This document shows, in pieces, positions 59,230 to 64,000 of a DNA stretch of 64,000 nucleotides. The notes below the pieces were generated by a model. The model made no database searches. It was not told where the DNA came from and worked only from the letters and a program-made list of their open reading frames with translations. Source of the DNA: Clostridia bacterium (lineage in GTDB: Bacteria; Bacillota; Clostridia; Christensenellales; Borkfalkiaceae); the NCBI GenBank assembly GCA_017522945.1, contig JAFWXT010000092.1:1-64000 (forward strand). The letters run 5' to 3'. Positions within the stretch are counted from its first letter, which is position 1. Each line of letters starts with the position of its first letter. The position numbers and the translations under genes are program-made.

Positions 59230-61260
59230 ATGAAAAACACTTTACGCACAATACTAATATTTCTATTATCTATAATAATACCAATGGCAACCTTTATAGG
59301 TGGTTATTCGATTACAATACTCGACCAAAACAAAAACTTGTTTTCAATAATAGCATTTTCGGTTTTTGCAGTTTTAATAATAGTGGCAGTTGTTAATTTA
59401 ATAGCCTTTTTTAAAACGAGTAAGCAAAAATCTAAAATGAACGTACAACAGCGTTACGATTACACCGTTGAGCGAAAAGAACAAGTAGAGCAAAACTATG
59501 AAAATGAAGAAAAGTTGGTCTATAAATCGATTAAACGCTATAATATCTATCAAATAACCATTGCTTTTATATATTTAGCGTTTATATTTTTGCTAAGCTT
59601 ATCAAAGGCTGAATCGAGCGCCTTAATACCTTTTACTATTATAGGTGTTTTATTATTTATTGGAATATTTAACGCTTATATACCCAGTTTTGACAATAAA
59701 AAGTCGAATGAAGAACACCTTCTTGATAAAAACGATTATCCTAAAATATATGAAATAATCACTACCGCTAGCAAAAAAATCAACCACAAAGGCGAAATTA
59801 AAATGGTTGTTTCGGGCATGGGAATTGCTATTGCTTTGAAAAATAACTGTGTTTACATCAATTTAAAAGCAGAAGAAGTGGCTCTTCTTACCGAAGAAGA
59901 ACTTTTTGCTATTATGATTCACGAATTTGCTCACTATAAAAATGAAGATATTAAAATGCGCGCAATTTATAGCCGTCAGATTAAAAGCTTTGAAAGAAAA
60001 GATAGCATGTTTAGCATTTTATCTCTTTTTACCTGCTATTTCGAGCATACTCTCGTTGAAAAAATTTACACTTACGACCTTTTTTCTTCTCGAAAAATTG
60101 AACGCGAAGCCGACCTACTCGTAAAAGAGTTAGGTTATTCGCAAGATTTTATTAACGCTACCGCTAAAGTTGCTTTGTTTGGTTTGTATAGCGAATATCC
60201 TTGGAAAGAAGTGTGCTTCGACGTTTACGAAAACGATACTCCAGTAACCGATTACGCACTTAGAAATTACAACTGCTTTATTCAAAAAGTGGGGCAATAT
60301 AGCGATAAATGGCACTTTACACTTAAAAATGAGCTACCAGCCCGCACCGATTCTCACCCCACGTTTAAAATGCGAATGCAAGATTTAGAAGTGCAAGATT
60401 ACTTTGTTAATTTTGAAGTTCCAAACGGTAATTATCACTGCGAGCAAACAAAACTATTACAAAAGGCATCTTCGCTTGCTATTGATGCATTTGATGAAAA
60501 GAATAACGATTACAAACGCATTCGCCGCTTTGCATATACCGAAAGAATTGAAGCTATGAAAAAATACGAGCAAGTTGATAGCGAATGGAATAATCTAAGC
60601 GACTCTGAACTTATCGAGTGCGCGCAAGCATATTTATATATTAACGATGAAAAAGCAAAAAGCATATTAACCGAAGTGATTGAACGCTCGGGCTCTTCTT
60701 TTGCTTGCTTTTTACTTGCAAGTTACTATGCGCGTGAATATAATGACGAATGTATCGATTTGTTTAAGCGCTCGGCAGTTGATAGTTCGGCAACTGAAGA
60801 AGCTCTTGCAAGTTTAGCTAAATACGCTTTAAAAACGGGTAATCAAAAACTTATTGATGAATACCGCGAAAGCGTTGTTAAAAAAAGCCAAAGCGCCGAA
60901 GAAGATATACAACAAACCTTTTTTACAAAAGATGGGCTTATCGCGCCAAACGAAAACTACGCAAACGACGTAAGTGAGATTAGAGAAAAACTTTGCGAAT
61001 ACTGGAGCGATGGGGCAGACGGAATATACCTTGCTATACGTGAGACCGAAAATCAAACCACCGTATATTATATTGCGGTGCAAATAGCAAAAAACTTTTC
61101 ACCCGAAAAGGGGCAAAAAGCTTACGAAGAAAGTTGCTATTTTATTAACCGTATGTCTAAAGTGGGTAAGAAATTTTATTTATACTTTATAGGTAAAGAA
61201 TTTAACCATATAAAAAATATGTCTAATACCTGTATTTATAAAAAAGAAAAAAAGAAATAA
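59230..61260 (+). CDS. M48-like membrane metallopeptidase with TPR-like C-terminus
   Basis: 676 aa. Four membrane helices in pairs (about 7-28, 38-61; 107-124, 131-150), then a peptidase domain with HEFAH (231-235) and EREAD (291-295), the zinc ligands of M48. Residues 440-560 look like helical Sel1/TPR repeats (YLYINDEKAKSILTEVIERSG, CFLLASYYAREYNDECIDLFKRSA), followed by a small alpha/beta domain. The family includes HtpX and CAAX proteases. No other copy nearby; substrate unknown. Downstream is a nearly perfect recurrent dyad. Confidence 0.82.
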   Translation: MKNTLRTILIFLLSIIIPMATFIGGYSITILDQNKNLFSIIAFSVFAVLIIVAVVNLIAFFKTSKQKSKMNVQQRYDYTVERKEQVEQNYENEEKLVYKSIKRYNIYQITIAFIYLAFIFLLSLSKAESSALIPFTIIGVLLFIGIFNAYIPSFDNKKSNEEHLLDKNDYPKIYEIITTASKKINHKGEIKMVVSGMGIAIALKNNCVYINLKAEEVALLTEEELFAIMIHEFAHYKNEDIKMRAIYSRQIKSFERKDSMFSILSLFTCYFEHTLVEKIYTYDLFSSRKIEREADLLVKELGYSQDFINATAKVALFGLYSEYPWKEVCFDVYENDTPVTDYALRNYNCFIQKVGQYSDKWHFTLKNELPARTDSHPTFKMRMQDLEVQDYFVNFEVPNGNYHCEQTKLLQKASSLAIDAFDEKNNDYKRIRRFAYTERIEAMKKYEQVDSEWNNLSDSELIECAQAYLYINDEKAKSILTEVIERSGSSFACFLLASYYAREYNDECIDLFKRSAVDSSATEEALASLAKYALKTGNQKLIDEYRESVVKKSQSAEEDIQQTFFTKDGLIAPNENYANDVSEIREKLCEYWSDGADGIYLAIRETENQTTVYYIAVQIAKNFSPEKGQKAYEESCYFINRMSKVGKKFYLYFIGKEFNHIKNMSNTCIYKKEKKK

Positions 61261-61344
61261 TTTACCTTTGTTTATTTCTTTGTTTTGTTAGTTATAATAA
61301 CTTTTTAGTTGCTATTTAAAACAAGAAAAAAGATATAATAAATT

Positions 61345-61384
61345 AAGCCGTATATAGCGTTAATCGCGCTATATACGGCTTTTT
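61345..61384 (+). terminator. Terminator, best copy of the recurrent dyad family
   Basis: Perfect 15-bp arms AAGCCGTATATAGCG and CGCTATATACGGCTT around TTAATCG, then TTTT. The gap 61261-61637 holds this, an imperfect hairpin at 61442-61474 (TACCTTTATA / TATAAAGGGTA) and the PFOR terminator; I see no gene. Confidence 0.85.
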
Positions 61385-61581
61385 AGTGTCTTATGGGGTT
61401 TAGGTTATCGGGCTCTAAATATTCAACACCGTCGGGTGACTACCTTTATAAAGCAATTATAACTATAAAGGGTAATCTTGTCAAGTACTACTCGTAATTT
61501 TGCTTTTTTTGTTGCTATAATCCGCAAATCTAATTTTTATATAGTATAGCATTAAAAAAAATATATTTATCACGGCATAAA

Positions 61582-61612
61582 AAAAGTGTGTGAGTTTAAT
61601 CACACACTTTTG
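61582..61612 (-). terminator. Terminator of PFOR gene
   Basis: AAAAGTGTGTGA / TCACACACTTTT (12-bp perfect stem), with T run on the minus strand. Confidence 0.85.
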
Positions 61613-61637
61613 GTTTATAGACAATTATCGTTAAATA

Positions 61638-64000
61638 TTAGTCTTTTTTAGCTAAGTTTTTATACTTGTTGTATCTTGCTGTGTTTTCTTCTTCTGCTTT
61701 AGCGAATAATTCAGCTGCAAGTTCTGGTTGAGCTTTCTTTAAGCTTGTGTATCTTGTTTCGCCCATTAAGAAATCTTGATAGCTTTCAGTAGGTTCTTTA
61801 CTATCTAAAGTGAAAGGATTACCTTCTACGATGTTTGGATTATATCTGTATAAGTGCCAGTAACCTGCGTCAACAGCTTTCTTTTCTTCTGCTTGAGAAT
61901 TGCTCATATTGATACCATGGTTGATACATGGAGCGTAGCAGATAACAAGTGATGGTCCATCATAGCTTTCAGCTTCAACAATAGCATTTAAGAATTGTTG
62001 TTTGTTAGCGCCCATAGAGCATTGTGCAACGTAAACGTAGCCGTAACTCATAGCCATCATACCAAGGTCTTTCTTCTTAACTCTCTTACCGCCGGCAGCG
62101 AACTTAGCAACCGAACCAGTAGGTGTTGACTTAGAAGCTTGACCACCAGTATTTGAGTAAACTTCGGTATCAAGAACTAAAACGTTAACGTCAACGTTCA
62201 TAGCAAGAACGTGGTCTAAACCGCCGTAACCGATATCGTATGCCCAACCGTCACCGCCGATAATCCAAATAGATTTTTTAACTAAGCAATCAGTTTGAGT
62301 TTCGATATCTTTTAAGATTGATTTAATTTCGCCACGAGTGTTCTTAATAGCTGCTGGAAGTTCAGTAATAATAACCTTAGCAATTTCTTTGCTCTTTTCT
62401 GCACTATTTCTATTTGCTAACCATTCAGCAAAAGCTTTTTTAATCTTGCCTTTAGCACCTTTTTCAAGAGCTAATTCGATAGCAGAAGCAAGTTTATCAC
62501 GTCTTTGAGCGTAAGCTAAGTGGAAGCCGTAACCGTGTTCAGCATTATCTTCGAATAATGAGTTAGCCCATGCAGGACCTTTGCCTTCAGCGTTCTTAGT
62601 GTAAGGACAAGTAGGTGCGCTACCGCCGTAAATTGAAGAACAACCTGTTGCGTTACTGATAAGCATTCTATCGCCGAATAATTGAGTGATTACTTTAATA
62701 TATGGAGTTTCACCACAACCTGCGCATGCGCCAGAGAATTCAAATAAAGGTTTGCTAAATTGGCTACCTTTAACTGAAGTTTTCTTGAATGCAGAAGTAT
62801 CTACTTCAGGAAGTTGTTCACTAAATTCATAGTTAGGAATTTCGCCAGCGCAAACTTTATCAAAAGCAACCATTGTAAGAGCTTTTTCCTTTGCAGGACA
62901 TACGTTAGCACAAACGCCACAACCCATACAGTCAAGTGGTGAAACTTGCATTCTGTATTCATACCCCTTTAAGCCGATAGCAGGTTTAGTTACGTAACCT
63001 TCTGGCTTTTCAGCGCCTACTTCGTTAAGTGCAGGTCTGATACAAGCGTGTGGACAAACGAATGAACATTGGTTACATTGAATACATTTTGTTGCATCCC
63101 AAACTGGTAATTTAATTGCAACGCCACGTTTTTCAAATTGAGTAGTGCCTGTAGGAACAGTTCCGTCTGGATTGAAGGTAGATGCAGGAAGATTGTCACC
63201 TTCAAGAGAAAGAATTGGGTGAAGAACGTTTCTAAAGTATTCGTTATTTGCAATTTCTAAAGCAGCTGCGCCTTCAGTTGTATTTGCCCATTCTTCAGGA
63301 ATAGCGATTTCAACTAATTCAGAAGTAGCTTTATCAATAGCTGCATAGTTCATATTAACAACTGCGTCACCCTTCTTGCCGTAACTCTTCTTAACTGCGG
63401 CTTTCATATATTCTTCAGCTTCTGCGTATGGCATAATGCTATCGTTAATATAGAAGAATGCTGCTTGCATGATTGCGTTTGTTCTGTTACCTAAACCAAT
63501 TTCGCCTGCAATCTTGATAGCGTCGATATTGTAAACTTTAGCGTGTTTTTGAGCAAGCATACGCTTCATTGAAGCAGGTAAGTGTTTACCAAGTTCTTCA
63601 GTTGTATTCCATGAAGAGTTAAGTAAGAATTTACCGCCTTCTTTTAAGTCCTTAACCATATCGTAACGTAAAACGTATGATGGGTTATGACAAGCAACGA
63701 AGTCTGCAGCGTCGATTAGGTATGGTGATTGAATTGGAGTTTTACCAAATCTTAAGTGTGATACAGTAATACCGCCAGATTTCTTTGAATCGTAGAAGAA
63801 GTAACCTTGAGCATACATATCAGTATGGTCGCCGATAATCTTAATTGAGTTCTTGTTAGCACCAACCGTACCGTCTGAACCTAAACCGTAGAACTTACAG
63901 CTAATAGTACCTGCAGGAGCAGCGTCATATTTTTGACTGAAATCAAGTGAAGTGTTAGTAATATCGTCATAAATACCAACTGTGAAGTGATTCTTTGGTT
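61638..64000 (-). CDS. nifJ: Pyruvate:ferredoxin (flavodoxin) oxidoreductase, 5' end beyond the window
   Basis: About 787 residues visible and the frame is open to 64000, so the N-terminal third (of roughly 1170-1200) is missing. In order: domain III start GLGSDGTVGANKNSIKIIG, DAADFVACHNPSYVLRYD, two 4Fe-4S clusters (CIQCNQCSFVCPHACIRPAL and CMGCGVCANVCPAKEKAL), CAGCGETPYIKVITQLFG, TPP-binding GGDGWAYDIGYGGLDHVLA and TEVYSNTGGQASKSTPTG. Oxidises pyruvate to acetyl-CoA and CO2 with reduction of ferredoxin, the key step of anaerobic pyruvate use. Codon choice suggests high expression. Confidence 0.97.
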   Translation of the reverse strand, partial: PKNHFTVGIYDDITNTSLDFSQKYDAAPAGTISCKFYGLGSDGTVGANKNSIKIIGDHTDMYAQGYFFYDSKKSGGITVSHLRFGKTPIQSPYLIDAADFVACHNPSYVLRYDMVKDLKEGGKFLLNSSWNTTEELGKHLPASMKRMLAQKHAKVYNIDAIKIAGEIGLGNRTNAIMQAAFFYINDSIMPYAEAEEYMKAAVKKSYGKKGDAVVNMNYAAIDKATSELVEIAIPEEWANTTEGAAALEIANNEYFRNVLHPILSLEGDNLPASTFNPDGTVPTGTTQFEKRGVAIKLPVWDATKCIQCNQCSFVCPHACIRPALNEVGAEKPEGYVTKPAIGLKGYEYRMQVSPLDCMGCGVCANVCPAKEKALTMVAFDKVCAGEIPNYEFSEQLPEVDTSAFKKTSVKGSQFSKPLFEFSGACAGCGETPYIKVITQLFGDRMLISNATGCSSIYGGSAPTCPYTKNAEGKGPAWANSLFEDNAEHGYGFHLAYAQRRDKLASAIELALEKGAKGKIKKAFAEWLANRNSAEKSKEIAKVIITELPAAIKNTRGEIKSILKDIETQTDCLVKKSIWIIGGDGWAYDIGYGGLDHVLAMNVDVNVLVLDTEVYSNTGGQASKSTPTGSVAKFAAGGKRVKKKDLGMMAMSYGYVYVAQCSMGANKQQFLNAIVEAESYDGPSLVICYAPCINHGINMSNSQAEEKKAVDAGYWHLYRYNPNIVEGNPFTLDSKEPTESYQDFLMGETRYTSLKKAQPELAAELFAKAEEENTARYNKYKNLAKKD

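Overview
The window is AT-rich DNA from a low-GC, endospore-forming Firmicute, most likely an uncultured Clostridia lineage. Sporulation genes yabP, yabQ, spmA, spmB and yyaC, pyruvate:ferredoxin oxidoreductase, AGGAGG-type ribosome binding sites and BspA/DUF6273-type proteins all fit this; I cannot name the genus. The gene content (divIC/yabPQ, metG-tatD-rsmA, tilS-hpt-ftsH, parA-parB) and two near-consensus parS sites at about 54.75-54.80 kb place it close to the chromosome origin. No rRNA, tRNA or CRISPR array was seen.

Layout. 0.0-6.0 kb: non-coding left end, a ferredoxin-type aldo/keto reductase, then a minus-strand operon yabP-yabQ-divIC-ppx-M50 peptidase-hypothetical-TIGR04076. 6.1-9.4 kb: CNNM/CorC transporter, patatin and miaA. 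9.4-14.3 kb: lipoprotein, zinc-ribbon protein, a three-unit 129-bp tandem repeat, DUF1858, SPFH/zinc-ribbon and GtrA-like genes. 14.4-22.2 kb (minus): metG-tatD-rsmA followed by two DUF6273 proteins and a large zinc ribbon-TIR-coiled coil-LRR protein. 22.3-29.3 kb (plus): spmAB, EamA permease, SPFH/zinc-ribbon, YidD and a large zinc-ribbon/propeller protein. 29.5-36.2 kb: tilS-hpt-DHH-DHH-surE, interrupted by a Vsr/DUF559-like nuclease gene and dispersed fold-back repeats, then a BRO-N/Fic fusion. 36.6-48 kb (minus): a transporter operon of two small membrane proteins, ABC ATPase, two permeases, solute-binding protein, a secreted thermonuclease-like lipoprotein and a giant OB-fold lipoprotein. 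49-64 kb: M20 peptidase, radC, gltX, yyaC, cvpA-like, parS region, ftsH, parA, parB, an M48-like membrane peptidase and the C-terminal two thirds of PFOR, cut by the window end.

The main candidates for undescribed biology are: (i) the cytoplasmic zinc ribbon-TIR-coiled coil-LRR protein downstream of two DUF6273 proteins, which has an NLR-like layout without a nucleotide-binding domain; (ii) the secreted nuclease plus OB-fold lipoprotein plus CUT1-type importer operon, which may scavenge extracellular nucleic acid; (iii) a DUF559 nuclease bracketed by about 123-bp fold-back repeats, two of them part of a 214-bp duplicated module; (iv) a family of at least nine 35-40 bp dyads with a shared TTAATC or TAATCAACTTAT core, mostly just 3' of genes; and (v) the 129-bp tandem repeat in which each unit keeps a roughly 30-codon basic micro-ORF open.
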